DNA from: an uncultured Verrucomicrobia subdivision 3 bacterium
GTDB taxonomy: Bacteria; Verrucomicrobiota; Verrucomicrobiia; Limisphaerales; UBA11358
Assembly: GCA_903835255.1 (NCBI GenBank)
Contig: CAILMI010000054.1
Coordinates: forward strand, 1 to 64,000
Direction of reading: 5' to 3'
DNA length: 64,000 nucleotides
The notes beneath the pieces are model-generated. The model was not told the DNA's origin, searched no databases, and saw only the letters and a list, made by a program, of their open reading frames with translations. A program made the position numbers and the translations under genes. Shown piece by piece: positions 52,205 through 63,937 of the stretch. Position 1 is the stretch's first letter. Every line of letters begins with the position of its first letter.

Positions 52205-52813
52205 ATGAAATTTACTTTGAAATCATTTCTTACGGGGGGATTGCTGATGATTTTCCTAAGCGGCGCCGCCCTGGCAGACACAAAAATCGGCACGGTGGAT
52301 TTGCGGAAGCTTTTTGATAATTATTGGAAAACCAAGGCGGCACAGGCCGCCATTCAGGAGCGCGCCGCCCAACTGGACAAGGACGACAAGGCCATGAAGG
52401 ACGACCTGAAAAAAGGCAGCGATGATTATCAGAAGCTCCTGTCACAAATCAATGACCCGGTCATTTCCAATGAGGAACGCGACCGCCGGAAGCTGACCGC
52501 CGAAGAAAAGCTGAAGCAGTTGCAGGGCTCCAAGACCGCCATTGAGCAGTTTGAACGCCAGGCGCAGAGCACCCTGGGCGAACAGCGCCAGCGGATGCGC
52601 GACAACATTCTGGGAGAAATCAAAACGGCCGTGAACGCCAAAGCCAAGCTCGAGAACTTTGCCCTGGTGCTGGATTCCGCCGCCGAGACGGTCAACGGCA
52701 CACTGGCCGTGGTTTATAACAACGGCCAAAACGACATCACCGAAACTATTTTGTCCCAGCTCAACGCCGGCACCCCCATCGACGTGACCAAGCCCGCTCC
52801 ATCCGCTCCGTAA
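52205..52813 (+). CDS. skp: OmpH/Skp-family periplasmic chaperone
   Basis: The protein has 202 aa. A signal peptide covers residues 1-24 (GLLMIFLSGAALADT). The mature part opens KIGTVDLRKLFDNYWKTKAAQ, the usual Skp/OmpH start, and continues into long charged coiled-coil helices (residues about 50-145). A return to the small body domain follows (FALVLDSAAETVNGTLAVVYNN, DITETILSQLNAG). Skp trimers hold unfolded outer-membrane proteins in their helical cavity. No bamA or lpxD is adjacent, unlike in many genomes. Confidence 0.9.
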   Translation: MKFTLKSFLTGGLLMIFLSGAALADTKIGTVDLRKLFDNYWKTKAAQAAIQERAAQLDKDDKAMKDDLKKGSDDYQKLLSQINDPVISNEERDRRKLTAEEKLKQLQGSKTAIEQFERQAQSTLGEQRQRMRDNILGEIKTAVNAKAKLENFALVLDSAAETVNGTLAVVYNNGQNDITETILSQLNAGTPIDVTKPAPSAP

Positions 52814-52856
52814 CCAAGCGGGCCAGCGCCGCCGGAGAATCCGACCCGGAACACCG

Positions 52857-53690
52857 TCAGGCTCGGCGCAGCATTTCGTTGTAGGCAGCGGCAATCTGAT
52901 CCACCCGCGGCGAGCGAGGAACCGGCGCGCCATCCAACAAAACGACGGGCACGATGCCGAAGACGCTTTGGGTGACGAAAATCCCGCGGGCATGACGCAA
53001 TTCCCCGGGCTGGATAGCGCGCTGGCTCGTGCGCAGCCCCAGACCCTGGCAGATCTCCAGGACGAGGGCGCGCGTGATACCCGGCAGCACCCCCTGATCC
53101 GTCGGCACGGTGCCTACCTGGTCGTCGTCGATCCAGAAGAGATTGCCGCTGGCCGCCTCGGCCACCTCCCCTTTGGTATTGAGGAGCAACGCCTCATCCG
53201 CGCCCTTTTCCGCCGCCTCGACGCGCGCCATCACGTTCACAATCCGGCTGCTGGTCTTGAACGGCGCCAGGGGGTCAGCTGCGGGGATCCGAAACGATGA
53301 GGTGATCAGGCTCCATTCCACCGGCGGCTCCAGCGGCGGGGTGGGATGCAAGGTCATCACGGTGGTCGGCTGCCCAGCTGGACCGGGCGTGTAGCCACGC
53401 CCACCGGGCCCGCGCGTCAGCGTCACCCGCAACACCGCCTCAGTCAGTTGATTCTGCGCGATGAGTTCGCCGGCGAACTGCTCCATCTGCGCGGGCGTGA
53501 AGGGCGGCTGAATTTTGAGGAAGGCGGCCCCGCGCGTCAGGCGCTCGAGATGCTGGGCCATACGGAAAGGTCGGCCGTTCACAATCCGGATGGTCTCGAA
53601 CAGCCCGTCGCCATACATGAACCCGCGGTCGTTCACAGGGACCAACGCCCCGGCTTCAGGGACAAAGTGGCCGTTGAGAAAAACGATCAT
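52857..53690 (-). CDS. pabC: class IV aminotransferase, probably 4-amino-4-deoxychorismate lyase
   Basis: The protein has 277 aa from the ATG at 53690. Fold-IV PLP features are FLNGHFVPEAGALVPVNDRGFMYGDGLFETIR, the PLP Lys in PFKTSSRIVNVMARVEA, and the Glu region GEVAEAASGNLFWIDDDQV. Branched-chain aminotransferases share the fold, but the neighbouring pabB favours the lyase that makes 4-aminobenzoate for folate. It follows pabB by 72 bases on the same strand. Confidence 0.82.
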   Translation of the reverse strand: MIVFLNGHFVPEAGALVPVNDRGFMYGDGLFETIRIVNGRPFRMAQHLERLTRGAAFLKIQPPFTPAQMEQFAGELIAQNQLTEAVLRVTLTRGPGGRGYTPGPAGQPTTVMTLHPTPPLEPPVEWSLITSSFRIPAADPLAPFKTSSRIVNVMARVEAAEKGADEALLLNTKGEVAEAASGNLFWIDDDQVGTVPTDQGVLPGITRALVLEICQGLGLRTSQRAIQPGELRHARGIFVTQSVFGIVPVVLLDGAPVPRSPRVDQIAAAYNEMLRRA

Positions 53691-53762
53691 GATGTGACCT
53701 TGCGAATGCCTTTTCAATTACCTGAAGCGCGGCAGGTCCGCGAGCAGAAAATGGCCACCCCA

Positions 53763-55316
53763 TCACCGAACCGCGCACGGCGGATTCGGGGCGTCCAGGG
53801 CCGCCAGAAAGCCGCGCGCCTTGGCCATCGTTTCGTCATACTCCGCGCCCGGATCCGAGTCGGCGACGATCCCGGCGCCGGCATGGAAATGGGCGACGCC
53901 GTCCCGGCAAACCGCCGTGCGGATGGCGATACTCAGCTGGCTTTCGCGGTTGAAGCCGAGGTAGCCCAGCGCCCCGCAATACGGTCCGCGGGCGACCGGT
54001 TCCAGTTCATCGATGATTTCCATCGCCCGGAATTTGGGTGCGCCGGTGATGCTGCCGCCCGGGAAACAGGCGGCGAATGCAGCAAAATGGGTGACCCCTG
54101 CCCGCAAGCGGCCTTCCACCGTGGAAACGAGATGCTGCACCTGCGCAAATTTTTCCAGCCGGGCCAGGTCCGGCACCTGCACACTGCCGAATTCGCAGAC
54201 CTTGCCCAGATCGTTGCGCAGCAGATCGGTGATCATCACCAGTTCAGCGAGCTCCTTGGGGCTGGTCTGCAACTCGTAAGCCAGCTGGGCATCGCGGGTG
54301 GGATCGGCATCCCGCGGGCGCGTGCCTTTGATCGGGCGGGTGATGATTTGCGATCCGCTCAGACGCAGGAACTGCTCCGGCGAGGAGGAGGCGAGTTCAA
54401 AATCGCCGCAGTCCAGGAAGGCTGAGAAGGGCGCGGGCGAAACGGCGCTCAGCCTTTCAAACAGGTCCCAGCCCGACCCAGGGCACGGAGCGGTCAGGCG
54501 CTGGGACAGGTTCACCTGATAAATGTCCCCGGCCCGGATATAACGCTGCGCGCGCTCGACCGCGGCGAGAAAACCGGCGCGGGTGAAATTGGAGGAGAGC
54601 CCCCCCTCACCCGGACTGACTCGGGGTGCGCGAAGAAAATGGGGGGGAGAATTGGGTTCCCGCATCCCGGCCAAATCGGGGCCGTCTGGATTCGCCAGAT
54701 GCGGGGGGGGACACTGCCCCCCTCTTTCCGAATGGAAAAAAGGCGGACCCGAGGATGCCTCGGCGGGGTCAGCGAGCCGGGCGAGCCAGAATTCGCTCTG
54801 GCGTTGCGCGCGCGCCTCGCTGCGCGAACCGTCGGCGCTCAGGCCGGTGGAGACCACGCCCACCTTGCCGAGGTGATGATCAAAGACCACGAGGCTGTCG
54901 TAAAAGCCGACATGGCAGTCAGGCAGGTCCAGATCATTGACGGCGCGGCGCGGAAGCTTGGGCTCGGTGAAGTTTTTCAGATCATAACCCCAGTAGCCGA
55001 ACACGCCGCCCAGCGGAAAGGGGAGATCAATCTCATCGAGCAACTCAAAGCGCGCCGTGAGCGCATCCAGAATGTGCCAGGGGTTTCCGAACTGGGTCTG
55101 GGGTCCGGGATCCCCCGTCCCGGGCCTGCCAATCTCGCAGCGCGATCCGCAGGAGCGGAAGGTGAGGAACGGTCTTGCGGCAACGAAGGAATAGCGCGCG
55201 GGGGAGGAATCCAACGCACTGCTGCGGAGCAGGACCAGGCCGGGCTCGCCGCGCAACAGCCCGACCAGCGATTCGGGCGTGTGCGAGGTCGGGGCGGACT
55301 GGATCAGTGGGCGCAT
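53763..55316 (-). CDS. pabB: aminodeoxychorismate synthase component I
   Basis: The protein has 517 aa from the ATG at 55316. The N-terminal domain opens SLVGLLRGEPGLVLLRSS. The chorismate-binding domain shows RAGDIYQVNLSQRL, FELASSSPEQFLRL, PIKGTRPRDADPTRD, ELAELVMITDLLRNDLGKVC and FPGGSITGAPKFRAMEII. The last motif (P-K/I-x-x-A after GSITGAPK) matches PabB rather than TrpE. It aminates chorismate toward 4-aminobenzoate. Between the two domains lies an about 50-residue, Pro/Gly/His-rich insert (about residues 205-255) coded by hairpin-rich, low-complexity DNA at about 54595-54770. The protein is longer than usual because of it. Confidence 0.93.
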   Translation of the reverse strand: MRPLIQSAPTSHTPESLVGLLRGEPGLVLLRSSALDSSPARYSFVAARPFLTFRSCGSRCEIGRPGTGDPGPQTQFGNPWHILDALTARFELLDEIDLPFPLGGVFGYWGYDLKNFTEPKLPRRAVNDLDLPDCHVGFYDSLVVFDHHLGKVGVVSTGLSADGSRSEARAQRQSEFWLARLADPAEASSGPPFFHSERGGQCPPPHLANPDGPDLAGMREPNSPPHFLRAPRVSPGEGGLSSNFTRAGFLAAVERAQRYIRAGDIYQVNLSQRLTAPCPGSGWDLFERLSAVSPAPFSAFLDCGDFELASSSPEQFLRLSGSQIITRPIKGTRPRDADPTRDAQLAYELQTSPKELAELVMITDLLRNDLGKVCEFGSVQVPDLARLEKFAQVQHLVSTVEGRLRAGVTHFAAFAACFPGGSITGAPKFRAMEIIDELEPVARGPYCGALGYLGFNRESQLSIAIRTAVCRDGVAHFHAGAGIVADSDPGAEYDETMAKARGFLAALDAPNPPCAVR

Positions 55317-55320
55317 GCAG

Positions 55321-55998
55321 TTACGCGAACGCCTTGGGCATGACGGCGGGCGAGCCCACGCGGCGCTCGTAGTCGAGGATGATTTCAATGACTTCGTCCA
55401 CATCGTCGGTCATTTTGAAAAGATCCAGATCGCCAGGGCTGATGAACTGATCTTTTTCGAGGCGGGTTTTCATCCAGGCAATCAGCCCTTTCCAGTGATC
55501 GCGCCCAAACAGGATGAGGGGGAACTGAGGAATGCGCTGGGTCTGCACTAGGGTCAGGACCTCAAAAAACTCATCGAGCGTTCCGAAGCCGCCGGGCATG
55601 AACACAAAGCCGAGGCTGTACTTGACGAAGCCGACCTTGCGCGCAAAGAAATAATGGTAGTGGATGGGGAGGTTGGCGTAGGTGTTGCCTTTTTGTTCAT
55701 TTGGCAATTCGATGTTGAGGCCCACGGATTTGCCGCCGTTCTGCATCGCGCCCTTGTTGGCCGCTTCCATGATGCCCGGGCCGCCGCCAGTAATGACGGC
55801 GAGCCGGTGCTTGGCCAGCCCCTTGGCAATGGCGTAGGCGGCGCGATAATTCCTGTTGCCCGAGGGGGTGCGCGCCGAGCCGAAGATCGTCACGGCCGGG
55901 CGGACTTGGGAGAGGGTCTCGAAGGAATCCACGAACTCCGCCATGATACGGAAAATGCGCCAGGGATCCTCGCGGACGAAGGCAGTGGTGTCGCTCAT
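55321..55998 (-). CDS. LOG-family (lysine decarboxylase-like) nucleotide phosphoribohydrolase
   Basis: The protein has 225 aa from the ATG at 55998. The Rossmann-like core carries VTIFGSARTP, AVITGGGPGIMEAANKGA and the diagnostic PGGFGTLDEFFEVLT (PGGxGTxxE), with Arg and Lys nearby. LOG proteins cleave the ribose-5-phosphate bond of AMP or cytokinin monophosphates; many bacterial copies are annotated only as 'Rossmann fold nucleotide-binding'. It lies four bases before pabB on the same strand and is probably co-transcribed. Confidence 0.92.
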   Translation of the reverse strand: MSDTTAFVREDPWRIFRIMAEFVDSFETLSQVRPAVTIFGSARTPSGNRNYRAAYAIAKGLAKHRLAVITGGGPGIMEAANKGAMQNGGKSVGLNIELPNEQKGNTYANLPIHYHYFFARKVGFVKYSLGFVFMPGGFGTLDEFFEVLTLVQTQRIPQFPLILFGRDHWKGLIAWMKTRLEKDQFISPGDLDLFKMTDDVDEVIEIILDYERRVGSPAVMPKAFA

Positions 55999-56308
55999 GG
56001 CCGGAACATAATCCCGCCAGCGGAGAGTGACAAGGCGGGAAAAAAATGCCGGAACTCCATGAGAATGTCCCCATGACCACTCGATAAGAATGCCCCTTTT
56101 TGGGCTGGGTTGCGGCGGCGCAAGCAGGCGCATCGGCAATGGCGGAAACGCAAGCCAGCCGGCATCCCTTGAACGAGGCAAGCTGCCATGGGCGCCCTGG
56201 AATCACCCCGCGCCAGCGCATCCAGACCCGTATGAAAATATATTTGAACACTTAGCGGGCGGCGTGGTCTCATAAGCGTTAGGTTTCATGTGTTTGGGTT
56301 TGGGTTAA

Positions 56309-56345
56309 AGAGTCTGGCTATTGGGTTGGCCAGGCTCTTTTTCTT
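56309..56345 (+). terminator. strong orphan terminator on the plus strand
   Basis: AGAGTCTGGC (56309-56318) pairs with GCCAGGCTCT (56329-56338), with one G-T pair, followed by TTTTCTT. No established plus-strand gene ends here, so it implies an unannotated short transcript in about 56000-56308. Confidence 0.8.
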
Positions 56346-56609
56346 ACCGGAAACGCCTCGGAGGGAGAAAACGGCCTGAAAAAACTACCCTTGCCTGGTG
56401 CACGGCATTTTCGGGGCTCATTATTAGCATTTAAAGGAGAGGAATGCTTCCCCATGGGAGAGGGTGTCCCATTTACCATTCCCACCCTAAATCGTCCGCG
56501 AAACGCCCGCCTTGGCGGCGGCATCCAAATCCTTCAGCTCATTCGTGCGATTGGTGAAAGGAAGTGCCATACCCGAAATCCTTGGACCAAACATTATGCG
56601 TTTCAAACA

Positions 56610-56906
56610 TCATGTGTGCCGTGCATCATTCATTTGCAATGCGATCGGGGATAAAGTTGAACCCGTCACAGGCTCGGTCGCGCCGCCGCGTCCCAACTGC
56701 TCCACGGCACTCCCGGACCCCGCCTCCGGAGCACTGAGATTGATTACGATATTGATCGGGGTAAGGCTGAGGCTGCTGAGGATGTCCACCCCATGGGCAC
56801 CAAGGCCCTGCTCTGTTGCTGCAGCGTCCAGCCCCAATGACCGCTGGCTAAGTGAGCGAAATCTATTATCAGTCGTACTGACCGTGATTCTCCCAGGAGC
56901 GCTCAA
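56610..56906 (-). CDS. hypothetical 98-aa frame, doubtful or remnant
   Basis: The frame reads plausibly as part of a protein (GRITVSTTDNRFRSLSQRSLGLDAAATEQG, then a Ser/Leu/Ile-rich stretch), but it has no recognised motif, no clear ribosome site and a weak start. It may be a decayed fragment of a larger surface protein. Confidence 0.3.
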   Translation of the reverse strand: MSAPGRITVSTTDNRFRSLSQRSLGLDAAATEQGLGAHGVDILSSLSLTPINIVINLSAPEAGSGSAVEQLGRGGATEPVTGSTLSPIALQMNDARHT

Positions 56907-57160
56907 ATGACCTGCCTGACAACGAAGTTGCTGAATGATCTCAAAACGGCTTTACCATCGGCATAGAAACCGGCAATAACATCGGCAATTAAGACCCATA
57001 AAAGAGCCAGCACGGGCCTTCCGAATCTTCACGTCGAACACACCGGAATGACAGAGCTCATCGGCGCTCGCGTGTCGCCGCCTGTCGGAAAAATCCCGCC
57101 CTGCTCCGAGGGCGCAACCCCGGGGACAGTCCAACAGCGCTGCTCCCAACCATTCGAGAA

Positions 57161-60232
<3,072 letters not shown>

Positions 60233-60467
60233 GACTTTGTTTGAAAATAGAGGGGAAACGCTACGCGAGGATGCCTCAGGCGTCAAAACGAATCGGCCGC
60301 AACAAACCGCCACAAGAAGCGCTTCCGAGCCAAGGGAAGCGGGTTATTGGGGGGACATGAGTCGTTCCCGCCGGAACTTGTTCATCCGCTGGCTGGAAGG
60401 GATGCCGTTAAACCCAAATTCCAAAACAGAGGCTCGCCCATCCTAGCAGGGACAGCGCCGAAAAAAA

Positions 60468-60696
60468 CGCCCCCCCGCTCAAGCTTTCGCAGGGCGAGGG
60501 GGAGAACCTGAGCTTGGCCCGCCTCATTCGGCGGGTGAACGTTTTAATTTAAATCTCCATTCTGAAATAAAGATGGGGATGCAACGGCAAGGCGTCGCTG
60601 CCTTCACTCCCTCTCTTTCATGAAAATGGAGGAGAGGGCTGGGGAGAGGCGGTGCTGGGGTTCGAAGGGCTGCGAGAAGCTGGCCCAGTTCGGCGA
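60468..60696 (+). repeat. dispersed repeat family 3, third copy
   Basis: It shares CGCTCAAGCTTTCGC, TCTCTTTCATGAAAATGGAG, GAGAGGGCTGGGGAGAGG and TTCGAAGGGC-GCGAGA with the tandem pair at 47570-48023. It fills the gap between secA and the cold-shock gene, where no other gene is seen. Confidence 0.85.
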
Positions 60697-60903
60697 ACCA
60701 GAAACCTGTCAAGCGGCAGGGAATCAAACAGGTTGGACCGGGCAGGGATTCCACCCTTGACTTCCGGACGGTGTTTTCCCAACTCTTCAGGGGAACAGGG
60801 GTAAGTCTGATTTCAGAAACGGACACTTCCCACGGCTCCCTCCCAAGTGGAGCAAGGAGGGTCGTCTTCAGAAACAGTCCGCCCCAAGAAACAAGGAGTC
60901 ATT

Positions 60904-61113
60904 ATGGCCAGCGGGAAAATCAAGTGGTTCGACAACAAGAAAGGGTTCGGCTTCATCTCCCAGAGTTCCGGGCAGGATGTTTTCGTGCATCACACCTCCA
61001 TCGCCGGACAGGGATTCAAAACCTTGAACGAGGGGGACGCCGTCTCCTTCGAGATTGTGACCGGCGAAAAGGGGTTGAAAGCCGAAAACGTCCAGCTCGC
61101 CCCGGCTCCGTAG
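60904..61113 (+). CDS. cold-shock-domain protein
   Basis: The protein has 69 aa from the ATG at 60904, five bases after a strong ribosome site AAGGAG (60893-60898). The OB fold has RNP1 KGFGFI (residues 13-18) and RNP2 VFVHH, and aligns over its full length with the CspA family. These proteins melt RNA secondary structure, often at low temperature. The leader upstream of the ribosome site is about 100-150 bases and may be structured, as for other csp genes. It has no operon partner. Confidence 0.95.
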   Translation: MASGKIKWFDNKKGFGFISQSSGQDVFVHHTSIAGQGFKTLNEGDAVSFEIVTGEKGLKAENVQLAPAP

Positions 61114-61195
61114 CGCCGGCGCCCCAGAGGTTCGGTTTAGTCCGCCGCGCGCATTTTCATTCGCCAGCGGCAATCTGGGACGTTACCCTTGCGCC

Positions 61196-62392
61196 ATGCC
61201 GAATCCCGACGCCGGTCGCGTCACCAGCCTTTACGTTCACGTCCCGTTCTGCGCACAGAAATGCGTGTATTGCGCGTTCTATTCCGAAGCCTCCAGCGGC
61301 GAACTGGTGAATCGCTACACCGCCGCCCTGGTCCGCGAACTCGAACTCGTCCACCATGATCTCCGGCCTCAAACCGTTTTTTTTGGCGGCGGCACCCCGT
61401 CGCTGCTGAACCTGCGCCAGTGGGAATCCGTACTGCGGGCCATGGAAAAGCTGAACCTGCTCGGCGCGGACGAGTTCACGGTGGAATGTAACCCCGCCAC
61501 GGTCTCCACCGACAAGGCCAAGCTCTTCCGCGACTTCGGCATCAACCGCATTTCCATGGGCGTGCAATCGCTCGACGCGTCGCTGCTCGACCGGCTGGGC
61601 CGCATCCACTCGCGCGAGATGGTCTTCAAATCCTTCGACACCCTGCGCCGCGCCGGCTTCGAAAACATCAATCTTGATCTGATGTTCGCGATTCCCAGCC
61701 AAACGATGGAGATCTGGCGGGCGACGCTGAATGAGGCGATGGCGATGCAGAGCGAACACCTCTCCAGCTATGAGGTGATCTACGAGGACGACACGCCGCT
61801 CTATGAGCAGCTCAAGGCGGGTGAATTTTCCGTGGACGAAGACCTTGCCTGCGAGATGTATGAGGAACTGATCGCGCGCGCATTGAATGGCGGTTTCCAC
61901 CAGTACGAAATCGCTAACTTCGCCCGCCATTCGGGCCCATCAGCCCCGAACTCAGAATCCCAGCCTCTAATCCAGCCCCTCATCCCGTCCCATGCCTGTA
62001 AGCACAATGTGAACTACTGGCGCGGCGGCTCCTACCACGGGCTCGGGCCCAGCGCCACCGGGTACGTGCGCGGGGTGCGCACAAAGAACTGGTCCAACAC
62101 GCAGCTCTACTGCGACCAGCTGGAAAAAGGCCGGCGCGCCATCGAATCCAGTGAGGAGCTGACCCCGCTGCGGCGCGCCGGGGAAATCGCGGCGTTCGGC
62201 CTGAGAATGAATGCGGGATGGCCCTTCGAGGCTTTCCAGCGCACGACCGGTTTTGATCTTCGGAAAGAGTGGGCCTCCGAGATGGATCAACTCGCTGAGC
62301 GCGGCTGGGCCGCAAAGGCGGCCGATCGGTTTCATCTGACCCACCAGGGCCTGCGCTTCGCCGATGCGGCGGCGGAGCTGTTCCTGCGCTGA
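61196..62392 (+). CDS. hemW: HemW-like radical SAM protein
   Basis: The protein has 398 aa. The radical SAM cluster is CAQKCVYCAF (C-x3-C-x2-C) near residues 18-27, after SLYVHVPF, the family opening. TVFFGGGTPSLL, FTVECNPATV and RISMGVQSLDASLLDRLGR follow. The C-terminal HemN-like domain shows HNVNYWRGGSYHGLGPSATGY. HemW proteins bind heme and may insert it into enzymes; many are misnamed coproporphyrinogen oxidase. It stands alone on the plus strand, convergent with the histidine kinase. Confidence 0.92.
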   Translation: MPNPDAGRVTSLYVHVPFCAQKCVYCAFYSEASSGELVNRYTAALVRELELVHHDLRPQTVFFGGGTPSLLNLRQWESVLRAMEKLNLLGADEFTVECNPATVSTDKAKLFRDFGINRISMGVQSLDASLLDRLGRIHSREMVFKSFDTLRRAGFENINLDLMFAIPSQTMEIWRATLNEAMAMQSEHLSSYEVIYEDDTPLYEQLKAGEFSVDEDLACEMYEELIARALNGGFHQYEIANFARHSGPSAPNSESQPLIQPLIPSHACKHNVNYWRGGSYHGLGPSATGYVRGVRTKNWSNTQLYCDQLEKGRRAIESSEELTPLRRAGEIAAFGLRMNAGWPFEAFQRTTGFDLRKEWASEMDQLAERGWAAKAADRFHLTHQGLRFADAAAELFLR

Positions 62393-62398
62393 CCGGCA

Positions 62399-63937
62399 TC
62401 ACGCCATCGCCGGCAATTGAACGGTGAAGGTCGTTCCCGCCCCCTCCGCGCTCGCCACCTCAATCGTGCCGCCGTGCGCTTCAACAATGGCTTTGGCAAT
62501 CGCCAGCCCGAGGCCGGTATTGCCCGCACCGGTGCGCGACGCGTCCGCCCGGTAAAACCGTCCGAACACGCGCGGTAAATCTTTGGCGGCAATCCCCTGC
62601 CCCGTGTCCGCCACGGCCAGCACCGCGAGGCCGTTTTCTAATTTCAAGCTCACGCGCACGTCGCCTTCGGTCTGGTTGTATTGAATCGCGTTGGTCAACA
62701 GATTCGTGACGACTTGCGCGAGCCGCTCAGGATCGCCGGCGATCTCCAGCGACTCGACTTCAACGGAAATTTTCACGCCACGTTCGTCCGCCAGCGGCTG
62801 AACCAGCCCGGCACAATCGCCGACGGTCTTGGCCAGATCAAAGCGCAGACGTTTCAAAACTTCCTGGCCGGCATCGAAACGGGCGAGGGCCAGCAGCGAC
62901 TCGATCAAGGTCCGCATGCGCTGGGCGGCGCGCTGGCACGCTTCGACGGTCTGCCGGTAACTCGCGGCCTCGCGCTCACGGGCGAGTGACGTCTGGGTTT
63001 GCGTAAGGATGACCGCGACCGGGGTGCGGAGCTCGTGCGCCGCATCGGCGGCGAACTGCCGCTGCTGGGCAAAGGCGCTCTCCAGCCGGGCGAAGGTGGC
63101 ATTTAGAACGGTGGCAAGCTGGCCCAGCTCACTCTCCGTGCCGGCCAGAGGGATGCGCTGGGACAGATCGCCGGCGGCAATCCTCACTGCCGCCGCGCTG
63201 ATGCCGGAGAGGGGCCGGAGCGAACGCGAGACCAGCCATCCGCCCACCGCCAGACCGACCAGCAGAATCAAGCCGCCCACCGCCGCCAGACTCAGGGCTG
63301 TGCGGCGCAGCTCCCTCAATTCCGGCGCCGCGGAGCAACCCACCCGGATTTCTTCCCCAGATGGCAGCAGCTCGCAGATCTCCCGGAGGTTTCCGGACAC
63401 CTGCACCCGGGGCGGGCTGGCATCCGGCGGCGACAGGGGTTTCGGCGACGGGTCAATTGTTTGAGCATCCCCGCGCTGGGGCATTTTTAAAAGACTGGGC
63501 GCATCGATGGACCCAGCGATTTCCCGGCCGTCGCGGGATCGAATCGAATAGTAATAGCCGTTTGGATCAGCACCCCCAAAGAGGTGGGCGGCCTCCGGCG
63601 GCAGGGAAAAATGAAAGGGCGGCCGAGGCATTTGTCCGGGCGAATTCCTTGATGGAAACGAACCGTCCAAAAGCTCTTCCGGCGGGGGCTCCTCCCGATT
63701 TTGACGGCGCGGCGACTGGCCGGATAGCGGACGGACGGCATTGGGCCCGCGCGGCGACTGACGCCTCAACGCCGCCGACAGCACCACCACCCGCTGGTGC
63801 AACTCATCATTCAACCGGCGGAATTGCCGGTTCTTTTCCAGCTCGTACGCAGTGAACCCAAACCCCGACAGCACCAGCACCAGGATGAGGCCATACCAGA
63901 GTTGCAGCCGCCATTTAATGGATTTGAAAATCTTCAT
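62399..63937 (-). CDS. sensor histidine kinase, HAMP-containing
   Basis: The protein has 512 aa. TM1 is at about residues 11-31 (LQLWYGLILVLVLSGFGFTAYEL) and TM2 near residue 215-240 (LSLAAVGGLILLVGLAVGGWLV), enclosing a periplasmic sensor of about 180 residues rich in Pro and charged residues. HAMP follows (RPLSGISAAAVRIAAGDLSQRI), then the H box FAADAAHELRTPVAV, the N box (VVTNLLTNAIQYN), and the G boxes DTGQGIAAKD and GNTGLGLAIAKAIV. It overlaps the upstream response-regulator gene by four bases (ATGA). The signal is unknown; the CusS/heavy-metal type is possible but not shown. Confidence 0.93.
   Translation of the reverse strand: MKIFKSIKWRLQLWYGLILVLVLSGFGFTAYELEKNRQFRRLNDELHQRVVVLSAALRRQSPRGPNAVRPLSGQSPRRQNREEPPPEELLDGSFPSRNSPGQMPRPPFHFSLPPEAAHLFGGADPNGYYYSIRSRDGREIAGSIDAPSLLKMPQRGDAQTIDPSPKPLSPPDASPPRVQVSGNLREICELLPSGEEIRVGCSAAPELRELRRTALSLAAVGGLILLVGLAVGGWLVSRSLRPLSGISAAAVRIAAGDLSQRIPLAGTESELGQLATVLNATFARLESAFAQQRQFAADAAHELRTPVAVILTQTQTSLAREREAASYRQTVEACQRAAQRMRTLIESLLALARFDAGQEVLKRLRFDLAKTVGDCAGLVQPLADERGVKISVEVESLEIAGDPERLAQVVTNLLTNAIQYNQTEGDVRVSLKLENGLAVLAVADTGQGIAAKDLPRVFGRFYRADASRTGAGNTGLGLAIAKAIVEAHGGTIEVASAEGAGTTFTVQLPAMA

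Larger units (their letters stand above)
55999..57160. other. 1.16-kb gap without a convincing gene
   Basis: Apart from an orphan terminator (56309-56345) and a doubtful minus frame (56610-56906), nothing is firmly coding. A plus-strand frame of 61 codons (56090-56275) ends just before the orphan terminator. Base composition falls between about 56240 and 57000. No cloverleaf or known structured RNA motif was recognised. Confidence 0.4.
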
